From Deroplatys truncata (Eukaryota; Arthropoda; Insecta; Mantodea; Mantidae), in NCBI GenBank assembly GCA_030765065.1, contig CM060978.1, positions 219,065,498 to 219,129,497 of the forward strand: a DNA stretch of 64,000 nucleotides. The letters run 5' to 3'. Each line of letters opens with the position of its first letter. Position 1 is the stretch's first letter. The notes under the pieces are model-generated. The model was not told the origin of the DNA, ran no database searches, and saw nothing but the letters and a program-made list of their open reading frames with translations. This document shows positions 22,188-34,143 of the stretch, one piece after another. The translations under genes and the position numbers were made by a program.

Positions 22188-25041
22188 ATGCATTACGCTA
22201 TGTAACAGACTCATCACGTTATGTAACAACACGATCACGCTAGGTAACAACATGTTCACGCTACGTAACAACATGATCACGCTATGTAACAACATGATCA
22301 CGCTATGCAACAACATGATCACGCCATGTAACAACATGATCACGCTATGTAACAACATGATCACGCTATGTAACAACATGATCACGCTATGTAACAATCT
22401 GATTACGCTATGTAACAAAACGATCAAGCTATGTAACAACTGATCACGTTATGTAACAACTGATCACGCTATGTAACAACATGATCACGCTATGTAACAA
22501 CATGATCACGCTATGTATCAACATGTTCACGCTATGTAACAACATGACCACGCTATGTAACAAAACGATCACGCTATGTAACAACACGATCACGCTATGT
22601 AACAACACGATCACGCTATGTAACAACTGATCACGCTATGTAACAACCTGATCAAGCTATGTAACAACTGATCACGCTATGTAACAACATGATCACGCTA
22701 TGTAACAACCTGAGCACGCTATGTAACAACATGATCACGCTATGTAACAACCTGAGTACGCTATGTAACAACATGATCACGCCATGTAACAACTGATCAC
22801 GCTATGTAACAACATGCTCAAGCTATGTAACAACTGATCACGCTATGTAACAACATGATCACGCTATGTAACAACCTGATTACGCTATGTAACAAAACGA
22901 TCAAGCTATGTAACAACTGATCACGTTATGTAACAACTGATCACGCTATGTAACAACATGATCACGCTATGTAACAACATGATCACGCTATGTAACAACA
23001 TGTTCACGCTATGTAACAACATGACCACGCTATGTAACAAAACGATCACGCTATGTAACAACACGATCACGCTATGTAACAACACGATCACGCTATGTAA
23101 CAACTGATCACGCTATGTAACAACCTGATCAAGCTATGTAACAACTGATCACGCTATGTAACAATCTGATTACGCTATGTAACAACCTGAGCACGCTATG
23201 TAACAACATGATCACGCTATGTAACAACCTGAGTACGCTATGTAACAACATGATCACGCCATGTAACAACTGATCACGCTATGTAACAACATGCTCAAGC
23301 TATGTAACAACTGATCACGCTATGTAACAACACGATCACGCTATGTAACAACCTGATCAAGCTATGTAACAACATGATCACGCTATGTAACAACCTGAGT
23401 ACGCTATGTAACAACATGATCACGCCATGTAACAACAGATCACGCTATGTAACAACATGCTCAAGCTATGTAACAACATGTTCACGCTATGTAACAACAT
23501 GATCACGCTATGTAACAACATGTTCACGCTATGTAACAACATGATCACGCTATGTAACAACATGACCACACTATGTAACAACATGATCACGCTATGTAAC
23601 AAAACGATCAAGCTATGTTACAACTGATCACGCTATGTAACAACCTGAGCACGCTATGTAACAACCTGATCACGCTATGTAACAACTGATCACGCTATGT
23701 AACAACCTGATTACGCTATGTAACAACATGATCACGCTATGTAACAACATGTTCACGCTATGTAACAACATGTTCACGCTATGTAACAACATGATCACGC
23801 TATGTAACAACATGTTCACGCTATGTAACAACATGATCACGCTATGTAACAACATGATCACGCTATGTAACAATATGATTACGCTATGTAACAAAACGAT
23901 CACGCTATGTAACAACATGTTCACGCTATGTAACAACATGATCACGTTATGTAACAACATGATCACGCTATGTAACAACATGATCACGCTATGTAACAAA
24001 ACGATCAAGCTATGTAACAACCTGAGCACGCTATGTAACAACATGTTCACGCTATGTAACAACATGAACACGCTATGTAACAATACGATCACGCTATGAA
24101 ACAATCTGATTACGCTATGTAACAACTGATCACGCTATGTAACAACATGATCACGCTATGTAACAACCTGAGCACGCTATGTAACAACATGACTACGCTA
24201 TGTAACAAAACGATCACGCTATGTAACAACTGATCACGCTATGTAACAACCTGAGCACGCTATGTAACAACATGACCACGCTATGTAACAAAACGATCAC
24301 GCTATGTAACAACTGATCACGCTATGTAACAACCTGAGCACGCTATGTAACAACCTGAGCACGCTATGTAACAATACGATCACGCTATGTAACAACCTGA
24401 TCACGCTATGTAACAACCTGATTACGATATGTAACAACTGATCACTCTATGTAACAACATGATCACGCCATGTAACAACCTGAGCACGCTATGTAACAAC
24501 ATGATCACGCTATGTAACAACATGAACACGCTATGTAACAATATGATCACGCTATGTAACAATCTGATTACTATGTAACAACGGATCACGATATGTAACA
24601 ACATGATCACGCTATGTAACAACCTGAGCACGCTATGTAACATCATGATCACGCTATGTAACAACCTGAATACGCTATGTAACAACATGTTCACGCTATG
24701 TAACAACCTGAGCACGCTATGTAACAACATGATCACGCTATGTAACAACATGTTCACGCTGTGTAACAACACGATCACGCTATGTATCAACACGATCACG
24801 CTATGTAACAACATGGACACGCTATGTAACAGCATGAACACGCTATGTAACAATACGATCAAGCTATGTAACAACCTGAGCACGCTATGTAACAACATGA
24901 TCACGCTATGTAACAACATGAACACTCTATGTAACAACCTGAGCATGCTATGTAACAACATGATCACGCTATGTAGCAACCTAATCACGCTATGTAACAA
25001 CATGATCACGCTATGTAACAACATGATCACGCTATGTAAAT
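22188..25041 (+). repeat. 21-bp satellite array, about 135 units
   Basis: Unit ATCACGCTATGTAAC plus AACATG, with 19-20-bp variants (aactg in place of aacatg) and changes clustered in the last six bases. Because 21 is a multiple of three, both strands stay open in long runs: heptads LLHSVIM on the minus strand (up to 219 codons, 24422-25081) and ITLCNNM on the plus strand. These are by-products of the period, not genes. A ~477-bp higher-order copy relates 22383-22800 to 22860-23280. It is not CRISPR: there are no unique spacers. Confidence 0.95.
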
Positions 25042-25278
25042 AGGGTGGACCATTTAAGTTGAGGCTATACAATATATCCAAAACTAAGCGTTGTAGAAAG
25101 AAATGTCTTTAATAAAACTTGACTGATATTATGGCGAAAGTAAATGCTGCTAGTCGTATTTCGTTTGGAGGACGTAGTGAGGGTCATTTCAGGGTCTTTT
25201 TAAATGGGACCCTAATTGTAGGTTCCCATTTAAAAAAATAAATTGACCCAAAATGACCCTCATAACGGCCTCCAAACG
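25042..25278. repeat. imperfect ~120-bp hairpin at the inner edge of the right arm
   Basis: TTTCGTTTGGAGG...TGAGGGTCATTT...TTAAATGGGACC (25160-25212) is followed after 9 bases by GGTTCCCATTTAA...AATGACCCTCA...CCTCCAAACGAAA (25222-25281). It forms a long stem with few mismatches, ending where the inverted arm starts. Confidence 0.8.
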
Positions 25279-25880
25279 AAACCTACATTCCTCCTCCTTC
25301 AATCTCTGTCTATCCTTGTATCTCTCCTGTTTTCCATATTTCTCCCATATAAACGTATACTCTAATCCTCAAACCATGTCTAGACTAGCACCTCTCCTCG
25401 TATACCCTACGGCTCTCATATAAATGCATTTTCCTCTTGAAGACTCTCTCAACCTAGCACCTACCTTCGTTTTCCCTATATTTTCCCATATAGACGTATA
25501 CTCTCTCATTCAGACCTTCCCGACTAGCCTAGCACTTCTCCTCATATTCCCCTACCTCTCTCATATAAGATGCATTCCCTCATTCAACACAGTCTAGCCT
25601 AGCATCGACCCTCGTATTCCCTATCTCTCGCATATAAACGCCTACTCCATCATTCAAAACTCCTATCCTAATACCTCTCCTCGGTTTGCTATATCGCTCA
25701 TATTCTACCCTTCAAGTCCTGTTTAGTATAGCATCTTTCCTTGTGTTCCCTATCTCTCTCGTATAAAGCATATCCCTCCCTCCTTTAGCATCTGACTAGC
25801 CTAGCATCAGCCCTGGTATTCCCTATCTCTCCCCTATAAATACTTCTATCTAGAGACCTAATGTTTCAGGAGAGCATCCT
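25279..25880 (-). repeat. ~60-bp minisatellite (right arm)
   Basis: Inverse of 19421-20033, in the same order and nearly the same length. Confidence 0.85.
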
Positions 25881-28475
25881 TTCCCCTATAAAAGTTTATT
25901 TGGTGTCTTTATCTTAATTAGTTTAGGAGTTATTAAATTTATAATTAAATTACATTTTATCGGTATTCGAACCCTGGACACCAGAACCAATATTATTTAC
26001 AATATTAGTTTGATATGTTTAAGGGTGCTGTATGCATTTACAGCATCAATCTAAGTGATATATTCTAGAGTATAGAGAAAAATAAGTAAGTGATTGAAAG
26101 ATCGGGATTCGAAGTAAGGACAGCTGATTGAAAATTATATACAGTATTAATTGCCCCTCCTAGGAGCTATCAATCATGCTTTGGTCAATTCCTCTACCTC
26201 TCTTAGTTTCTGAGATAATGACGATTTAAACATTAGGCTCGAACCCAGAACGTCAAGTATCTAATTACACATCCACAAGATACTACCTAGTAACATAAAC
26301 GCAATAAAGTTTATTTAGCGTCTTTATCTTAATTAGTTTAGGAGTTATTAAATTTATAATTAAATTACATTTTATCGGTATTCGAACCCTGGACACCAGA
26401 AACAAAATTATTTACAATATTAGTTTGATATGTTTAAAGGTGCTGTATGCAGTTACAGCATCAATCTAAGTGATATGTTCTAGAGTATAGAGAAAACATA
26501 AGTAAGTGATTGAAAGATCGGGATTCGAAGTAAGGACAGCTGATTGAAAATTATATACAGTATTAATTGCCCCTCATAGGAGCTATCAATCATGCTTTGG
26601 TCAATTCCTCTAGCTCTCTTAGTTTCTGAGATAATGACGATTTAAACATTAGGCTCGAACCCAGAACGTCAGGGATCTAATTACACATCCACAAGATAAT
26701 ATCTAATAACGTAAAGACAACAAAGTTTATTTGGCGTCTTTATCTTAATTAGTTTAGAAGTTATTAAATTTATAATTAAACTACATTTTATCGGTATTCG
26801 AACCCTGGACACCAGAAACAAAAGTTATTTACAATATTAGTTTGATATGTTTAAAGGTGCTGTATACAGTTACAGCATCAATCTAAGTGATATATTCTAG
26901 AGTATAGAGAAAAATAAGTAAGTGATTGAAAGATCGGGATTCGAAGTAAGGACAGCTGATTGAAAATTATATACAGTATTAATTACCCCTCATAGGAGCT
27001 ATCAATCATGCTTTGGTTCACTCGTCTACCTCTCTTAGTTTCTGAGATAATGACGATTTAAAATTAGGATCGAACCCAGAACGTCAGGTATCTAATTACA
27101 CATCCACAAGATAGTACCTAATAACATAAAGACAATAAAGTTTATTTGGCGTCTTTATCTTAATTAGTTTAGAAGTTATTAAATTTATAATTAAACTACA
27201 TTTTATCGGTATTCGAACCCTGGACACCAGAAACAAAATTATTTACAATATTAGTTTGATATGTTTAAAGGTGCTGTATACAGTTACAGCATCAATCTAA
27301 GTGATATATTCTAGAGTATAGAGAAAAATAAGTAAGTGATTGAAAGATCGGGATTCGAAGTAAGGACAACTGATTGAAAATTATATACAGTATTAATTAC
27401 CCCTCATAGGACCTATCAATCATGCTTTGGTTCACTCGTCTACCTCTCTTAGTTTCTGAGATAATGACGATTTAAAATTAGGCTCGAACCCAGAACGTCA
27501 GGTATCTAATTACACATCCACAAGATAATACCTAATAACATAAAGGCAATAAAGTTTATTTGGCGTCTTTATCTTAATTAGTTTAGAAGTTATTAAATTT
27601 ATAATTAAACTACATTTTATCGGTATTCGAACCCTGGACACCAGAAACAAAATTATTTACAACATTAGTTTGATATGTTTAAAGGTGCTGTATACAGTTA
27701 CAGCATCAATCTAAGTGATATATTCTAGAGTATAGAGAAAAATAAGTAAGTGATTGAAAGATCGGGATTCGAAGTAAGGACAACTGATTGAAAATTATAT
27801 ACAGTATTAATTACCCCTTATAGGAGCTATCAATCATGCTTTGGTTCACTCGTCTACCTCTCTTAGTTTCTGAGATAATGACGATTTAAAATTAGGATCG
27901 AACCCAGAACGTCAGGTATCTAATTACACATCCACAAGATAGTACCTAATAATATAAAGACAATAAAGTTTATTTGGCGTCTTTATCTTAATTAGTTTAG
28001 AAGTTATTAAATTTATAATTAAATTACATTTTATCGGTATTCGAACCCTGGACACCAGAAACAAAATTATTTACAATATTAGTTTGATATGTTTAAAGGT
28101 TGTGTATTCAGTTACAGCATCAATCTAAGTGACATATTCTAGAGTATAGAGAAAAAATAAGTAAGTGATTGAAAGATCGGGATTCGAAATAAGGACAACT
28201 GATTAAAAATTATATACAGTATTATTTACCCATCATAGGAGCTATCAATCATGCTTTGGTCAATTCCTCTACCTCTCTTAGTTTCTGAGATAATGACGAT
28301 TTAAACATCAGGCTCGAACCCAGAACGTCAGGTATCTAATTACATCTCCACAAGATACTACCTAATAACATAAAGGCAATAAAGTTTATTTGACGTCTTT
28401 ATCTTAATTAGTTTAGGAGTTATTAAATTTATAATTAAATTACATTTTATCGGTATTCGAACCCTGGACACCATG
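25881..28475 (-). repeat. ~414-bp tandem repeats, 6 units plus partial (right arm)
   Basis: The inverse marker GGTATTCGAACCCTGGACACC ends at about 25982, 26397, 26813, 27228, 27642, 28056 and 28472 (periods 414-416). There are two more units than in the left arm. Confidence 0.9.
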
Positions 28476-29347
28476 TACCCAAATATACATTCACAAGAAA
28501 CTATCTAATGACATTAATGTAATAAACTTTATTTGATGTCTTTATCGTAATTAGTCTCTGAGTTATTAGAAGCTGAATTTGTAATCACTCCTAGATTCGA
28601 TTCCGGTCATTCTGGTCAACTTGGAATTCATTGGAGGAGCTGCTGCTTTTTATATCATTTCCATCGCTAAATATTGAAGTGTTGAGAGTTATGCAGAGCA
28701 CTTAGGAAAACAATTACTGACATTGTTCGCTAATGGGGTGAAAGCGTCTAACGGGTCAGCTAATGTGGGTCACCGTTACCTCCAGACGGAAGTATGTCGT
28801 TGATCGCTAATGTATGTAAACAGATCCGGAATGTAAACTTAAAAGCCTATTAATGTGTTGAAAGCGTCTAACATGTTCAGCTAATGGACAAGCGATTTCC
28901 CCAGATACAAGAAGGCTGCAGTGTTTCATTACATGACAGACTGTTACCGTGAGCAGACTACTTATACTCAAGCTCCAGTCAACAATTCATTAATCAAAAA
29001 ACTTAATTGCTCGAGGATGCAATCTGCAGACCTTAGTAATCATAAAAAAAATGTTTGACGAACATTACCTAATTAATTTGCCGAGGGGCAGCAGGACTCG
29101 AGAAAACAATTCCATCAAGTCATGACGCCACAGTAGAACGCATGGGGGAGGGGGTAGAACCTGTTAGCACAGATACTGCCGGCATTAGGTGAGCACACAA
29201 AGCGAGAGGGGGCGGGTCCTAACGACACGAGACCGGGCGGCAAATAGTAGCACACAAAGGGAGGGGGCGGGGCTAGCGGCATAGATCAAAGAACCTTATC
29301 AGATGGCGGCAAATCCTTTGTTTGAGAATCGGCATTCTTATTCTACT

Positions 29348-29353
29348 GAAAGG
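29348..29353 (+). repeat. 6-bp target-site duplication, right (GAAAGG)
   Basis: Matches 16789-16794. The LINE reading continues directly from it (ERQ, a stop, then CVVSGN). Confidence 0.85.
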
Positions 29354-30545
29354 CAGTAGTGTGTTGTTTCTGGGAATCTCTTATCATGGCGTTTCGTAAA
29401 GGCAGGAGCTCCACAGGTGTTTTGGAGCCCTTATTATTTGCGCGTTATATAAACGATATTTCTCACTCTATTCGCTACAGCAAACATCACCTTTATGCCG
29501 ATGATTTACAACACATACGAGATTCAAGAGCTGATGGCATTCAAAATATAGTGTTGAAAATTAGCCATGGCATCAACTCTGTTTATTCATGGGCAGGTGA
29601 TGTAGGACTTAGGATCCATTCCTCAAAATCATAGACATTGTTGGTGGTACATCCAAGGCTGGTAGGCTCTATAAGCATGCGCTGTATTCCTTTAGTTGAA
29701 ATTAATAACTCTATTATCTCTTTGACTGAATCGAGGAAGAATTTAGGTGTTACTTTTTAACAATAAACGTAGTTGGAACTATCATGTTGCTGAGATTTGT
29801 AGTAAAATATTCACATTCAAGCGTTTAAATACTCCCTACCTAGGGACCTAAGAAAGATTTTGCTACAAACAATGGTGATGTCCCGCTTCAATTATTGAAG
29901 ATCTGATCTGCCACGTAAATTACAGCTAGCTCATTCTACGCGTGTGCGCGCTACATCTGTGATGTACGTCGTTACGATCATATAACACCATCTCTGCACG
30001 AGTTGTCATGGTTCCATCTAATTGACGTAAAAACATTCACTGTCTTTTACTTCTCTTTTAACTTATTCACACTTCTACACCTACATACCTGGCTTCTCGC
30101 TTTAAAAGTTTGTCCTCATCTCACAACCTTCATACACGCTCTGAAAATTGTCACATACTTTCAATACCACTTCACCGAACATCTGTATACTCATCATCTT
30201 TTACTTGAAGTTTATAGGCTCTGAAATTCACTGCCACAGGATGTCAGGGGCTGTCAAACTTTACAGGCTATTCGTCATAGATTGCAGATTTTAGTTAGAG
30301 GAAATATCCTTATCCTCATTATATATAGTGTATAGACATATTTTTAAGCTGTTCATTGCTGTAAACTTAGTTTCTCTATATTTTCAATTAACTTAACTTT
30401 AACTGTTCCTCCAATATGTGTGTTATTTCTGTTTCGTGTTCCTTTGGATATTGTTTACGCGTACCAACGATACGTTCAGGATATTGTATTCAGGATTCTT
30501 ATATGTGATTGAGCTGAAAGAAGGCCAAATGACCTCATAATAAAT
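29354..30545 (+). pseudogene. LINE (jockey/CR1-like), 3' part: RT core, C-terminus and 3' end
   Basis: Continues the LINE broken at 16788. The RT block GVLEPLLFARYINDI, the catalytic HLYADDLQ (YADD codons 29494-29505), then KNLGVTF, LPRDLRKILLQ and the C-terminal LWNSLPQDVR...RHRLQIL region of CR1/jockey-type proteins near 30220-30300. Frameshifts and stops are frequent, starting with TAG in place of a glutamine codon just after the target duplication. The 3' end is probably near 30545 (GACCTCATAATAAATA). Confidence 0.8.
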
Positions 30546-30547
30546 AC

Positions 30548-30690
30548 ATTTACACGACTTTTGGTAGAAACAATCGCTAATTTTTGTATGGGTTATACAA
30601 ACTATTCTTACAAAAGCTTGTTTTTTCATTTACTTAACATTAGTCGTAATGTACACTTGCAGAAATAGTTTCATGACATATTTCGTTGTT
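30548..30690 (+). mobile_element. family H repeat, degenerate 5' fragment
   Basis: Diverged match to the first ~150 bp of the family (ttacacgactttt…ttatacaaactattcttacaaaagctt…cttgcagaaat). Confidence 0.4.
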
Positions 30691-31363
30691 AGTACAAAGT
30701 GGTTACAAGAAACAGCAGCGAAAGTCAAATGATTAAATGCGGGCCGCAAAACTACCTCTTCTTAATATAGGTAAGAAGTAGAGTAATTAAATGTTACGCC
30801 CCCTAAAAAGGAGCTTTATCTTTAACTTAATTTTAGGTTTTAAATTTCCGAAAGCATCCTAATTTTTGTTCTTCTACTGTTCAGATATCTTTGTTTGGAC
30901 CACTGAATACGGTAAGAAAAGGTGCTCTGGAAGTGGGCTAGGGGGGGGGAGGTAAAAAAAATAATTTTGCGGATGTAACATCAAATTGCTTTCAGCCTTT
31001 AAAATGTAATTAGCAAGAGGAAATACGGCCTGACTATGAAGTAAAATGTTATAAGTCAAACTAAAATACAAAAACACTAGCTGGATTATCATAAGTTGTA
31101 CGTTAGGTGTTTAAACTGGAATGACGAATTCGTTAATTTCATTGAATTCCTCCAGTTCTTTACGAAACTGTTGTAAAGTAATCTAGAGGATTTTATGGTT
31201 AATCCTCTGCTTTATCCCTTACAATCGTAACATCGTACATCCCTGGCTATTCTTTATAGCCAATGAAATATTGCTTGATATTCACGAATAAGGACGTAAA
31301 ACATCAGCAGAACATCAAACTTCCTCAACCTCCTCCAGACAGTGTTCCAGGTTTTGGAAGGCT
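30691..31363. other. unassigned DNA
   Basis: No gene seen. It contains a G8 run at about 30942. Confidence 0.4.
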
Positions 31364-31655
31364 GGCCCCATGGCTCAATCGGTAGAGCACCTGCCTTTGT
31401 ATGAGGGGTCTCGGATTCGATTTCCGACTAGGGGTGGGTACATTTCTGTAGCCAAGATTATTCTCTATTTTCCCCAGAATCTGGAAGTGTGAATGTATGT
31501 GTGTATTCTAGTGATTAAAGCACAAAAATGCAAGAAACCCAAGGGCAAGAAAATACGAGTTAACACCATTGCCAATAGTTAATAAGTTCCAAAAGGAAAG
31601 GCCGCCGATAAGACCAATGTAGTTAAAGGCGGGGTATAAATGGAACTAAAAAAAA
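31364..31655 (+). mobile_element. tRNA-derived SINE, family S copy 1
   Basis: tRNA-like head with A box TGGCTCAATCGGTAGAGC and B box GGATTCGATTTCC. The ~215-bp body (ctggaagtgtgaatg…aaggaaaggccgccgataag) is shared with 33742-34012. It ends ggcggggtataaatggaact plus A8, which reads directly into family H copy 8. Confidence 0.8.
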
Positions 31656-32396
31656 TCTGATGTGTTACACTCACATGACTTTCTCTACTCTTGTACAAAC
31701 TATTTATACAAACGCTTATTCTCCATCTACTTCATGTTAATCGAGATAAACATTTGCAGACTCTATCTTATTGCTAAGTTTCTTGTAGATGTAAGGGGAT
31801 AATATATTTACAAGGGCAATATAGAAATACAGTAGCCTTTAAGCACATACATATCTCTTAATAGCTGGTTGCTAGGTGCAGCACCATTCCCTTTCCCACA
31901 GATTAATACTCTTTGCATATCCAAGACAAAAAATGAATAACGAATTCCCATTTGAAAAAATAAGTATTGAAAAATTTAAGGGAATAACAAGTAATATCTC
32001 GAAAATGGTTCACTTAAAAAAATGTATATGACATAAATTGTGTATTTTAACGCGATCTACATTTTTTGTGTAGTAAAATTTTGTCTATCTCTTATGGTTT
32101 ACCAGTTATGCAAAAGTCGTTCACAATGAAGAATACTTTTGGAAACATTCCCAGGAAATTCAAGATATACATTTTATTTGTCATGAAAATGTCTTAAACA
32201 TATGATATTTTAATCAAAATCGTTAGAGCCATTTTTGAGAAAATTAAAATTTTCGAAAAATCTTCCATGTAAAGGGTAATCTGGGGTGGGGGGATTTTCT
32301 TGAAAACCTTCGTGTTGCATCTCTGGAAGATACTGAACCTAAATACTAAGTTTGGTGTTTATCCGACTGCTCGTTTCTGAGTTATACTGTTCACAG

Positions 32397-32432
<36 letters not shown>

Positions 32433-32581
32433 ACACACACAGACACACACACGGACATGTTTCCAAAAATTCTTTTTTTGGATTCAGGGGGTCACAAAAC
32501 ATGTATTTCCGGTGAAATCTCGGTATCGAATTTTTGGGTGGAATACAATACTTCCCCTACTTACTATACGTAGTAGAGAAA
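31654..32581 (+). mobile_element. family H repeat, copy 8 (full length, in a SINE A-tail)
   Basis: AAAATCTGATGTGTTACACTC…ACTATACGTAGTAGAGAAAG, followed by CAAAAAG. It carries an uninterrupted (CA)n of about 28 bp at 32397-32426, then further CA/GA units to 32452. It sits exactly at the A-tail of the preceding SINE, showing a preference for A/T homopolymers. Confidence 0.8.
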
Positions 32582-33249
32582 GCAAAAAGAACTCTGGAAA
32601 CGCCGCATAGCCTGTGCGCATTCTTTGGCGGTGGAACAGTCATGGTGAAAAGGGTCGAATAGTTTTTTAGATAATTACAGTATGTGAAATTTTCAATATT
32701 TGTGCTTTCTTTTTCATCCCATATTTATTTAATAACATAATACAGAAAGAGTTATCATATATAATGAGATTCCGCACTCCCAGGCCACAAGTTAAGGGTG
32801 TTGGACAAGATCATAGTGTACAATCATCGCGACCATCTGCGATCAATTTAGTAATGTTGATTTACTGATCTCTAATGTATGTAGTATTCTCTCCTAACAC
32901 AATTCTTATCATGCCCTACTACGAAGCTGGTTACAGCATAGGTACAAAGGGTATAAAGCAAAACTTGTCTTACATAAGGGTTATTAAAATACTTTGGCAT
33001 ATAGATGGTGACAATTTGGTAACTAAGAAAACAGAACACGCAGCAAAACAAGAAAGTCGAATCTCCTTATAACGCTAGGATATTCATGCGGTACCAAGCT
33101 GCGCCCTGGCTGATCTTTCAAGCGGTAAATGTGTTGCTTCCGTCTGTGAGGTGATGCAGAAAAACACAGCGGCGAGTTTGAAGATTACATAGTAATAATT
33201 GTTCTCTAAGAGAGCAACAGGTAAAAGATTCGTTATGTATAGCAGTGTT
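32582..33249. other. unassigned DNA
   Basis: No gene recognised. The 65-codon frame at 32875 has no domain. Confidence 0.35.
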
Positions 33250-33336
33250 ATGTTTTGCGTTATTGGAAGTAACAATACCCATGATATTAAGTTTTATTCT
33301 TTCCATCAAGACTGTAAAACTCACGCCTGGAAATGA
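33250..33336 (+). pseudogene. possible THAP-domain remnant
   Basis: An ATG-started 28-codon frame reads MFCVIGSNN...IKFYSFHQD...AWK and then stops. The F-x2-F spacing and terminal W resemble the start of a THAP (C2CH) DNA-binding domain found in P-element-type transposases and host proteins. The second expected Cys is Ser and the rest is missing. A chance match is possible. Confidence 0.3.
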
Positions 33337-33741
33337 AAGCAAATCGTGTTTAAGTAATATCACAAGTCAGATGTAATAGATTACATGAATAAAATTGCAA
33401 ACGTTTATTGTTCTTAATTACGTTTCTTTCATTGTCAAAGATGTCTACCTAGAAAGTTTCTGGTTTGTTCAATGTTTGAATTTATGCCTATAATTGCAAT
33501 TCTAATTCTTTGTTGCCCGGGCTGTAACTTACCTGAAATGACATGGGTTCTTATCCAAGATTGTGTGCTCAAATCTGGACTAACATACAAAATGCATAGA
33601 ATATTTCGTTAATATAGCGTAAGTCTAAAAATCAGATTTGTATTATGTCAAACGTAGAGATATGTTGAGTATGGTCTTGTTTTATTGTCAGAAAAATAAG
33701 CTTTAAAATACAAAGCTAGGCCTACAATACCAGCCCAGGCT
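33337..33741. other. unassigned AT-rich DNA
   Basis: No gene or repeat recognised. Confidence 0.35.
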
Positions 33742-34012
33742 GGCCTCGTAGTTCAGTTGGTAGAGCACCTGCCTGTTGTGTGAGGGGACCCGAATTCGAT
33801 TCTTGGCTAGGGGGTCGGAATTTTTCCCTAGCAAAGATTATTCACCACTCTCCCAAGGGTCTGGAAGTGTGAATGAGAGTGTGGAGGTGTATGTGATCTA
33901 ATGAATAAAACCCAAACATTACCAGAAATCCAACGACAAGCGAATTCGAATTAACACGATTGCATCAAGGCAATTAAATGCTCCAATGGAAAGGCCTCCG
34001 ACAAGATCATTG
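33742..34012 (+). mobile_element. tRNA-derived SINE, family S copy 2
   Basis: Head GGCCTCGTAGTTCAGTTGGTAGAGC with a B-box-like GAATTCGATTC. The body matches copy 1 through ggaaaggcctccgacaag. The 3' tail seen in copy 1 is missing and the Tc1 element follows within about 10 bp. Confidence 0.8.
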
Positions 34013-34143
34013 TTATACATATAGACTATGTGATCAAAAGTATCCGGACACCCCACAAACATTCGTTTTACATCTTAGGTGCATTGTGCTGCAACCTACT
34101 GCCTGGTACTCATTATCCGCGACCTCAGTAGTCATTAGACATC

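Larger units (their letters stand above)
16795..29347. mobile_element. palindromic Polinton/Maverick-like element, non-autonomous (12,553 bp)
   Basis: Begins AGTAGAATAAGAATGCC and ends with its exact inverse complement. It is flanked by GAAAGG on both sides and splits a LINE RT gene in frame. Arms: 16795-20033 (3,239 bp) and 25279-29347 (4,069 bp); the 830-bp difference equals two extra ~415-bp repeat units. Order from each end: unique GC-rich tip, ~414-bp tandem repeats, ~60-bp minisatellite, then the unpaired centre (20034-25278). AG termini, long inverted repeats and a 6-bp duplication are Polinton traits. No integrase, polymerase, ATPase, protease or capsid gene was found, so it would need factors supplied in trans. 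Class is inferred from structure and from the minisatellite shared with the polymerase-bearing palindrome at 39.8-52.0 kb. Confidence 0.75.
25279..29347 (-). repeat. right inverted arm
   Basis: Inverse of 16795-20033 plus two extra ~415-bp units. Substitutions between arms are few. The tip is intact and ends at the second GAAAGG. Confidence 0.85.

Noticed and set aside
22188-25041. CRISPR-like array or leucine-rich repeat protein (up to 219 codons)
   Set aside because: The unit is one continuous 21-bp satellite with no unique spacers. Open frames exist on both strands because 21 is divisible by 3, and 19-20-bp variants break them.
31364-31435. tRNA gene
   Set aside because: A and B boxes are present but the fold is poor and a SINE body follows; the same holds for 3466-3547 and 33742-33812.
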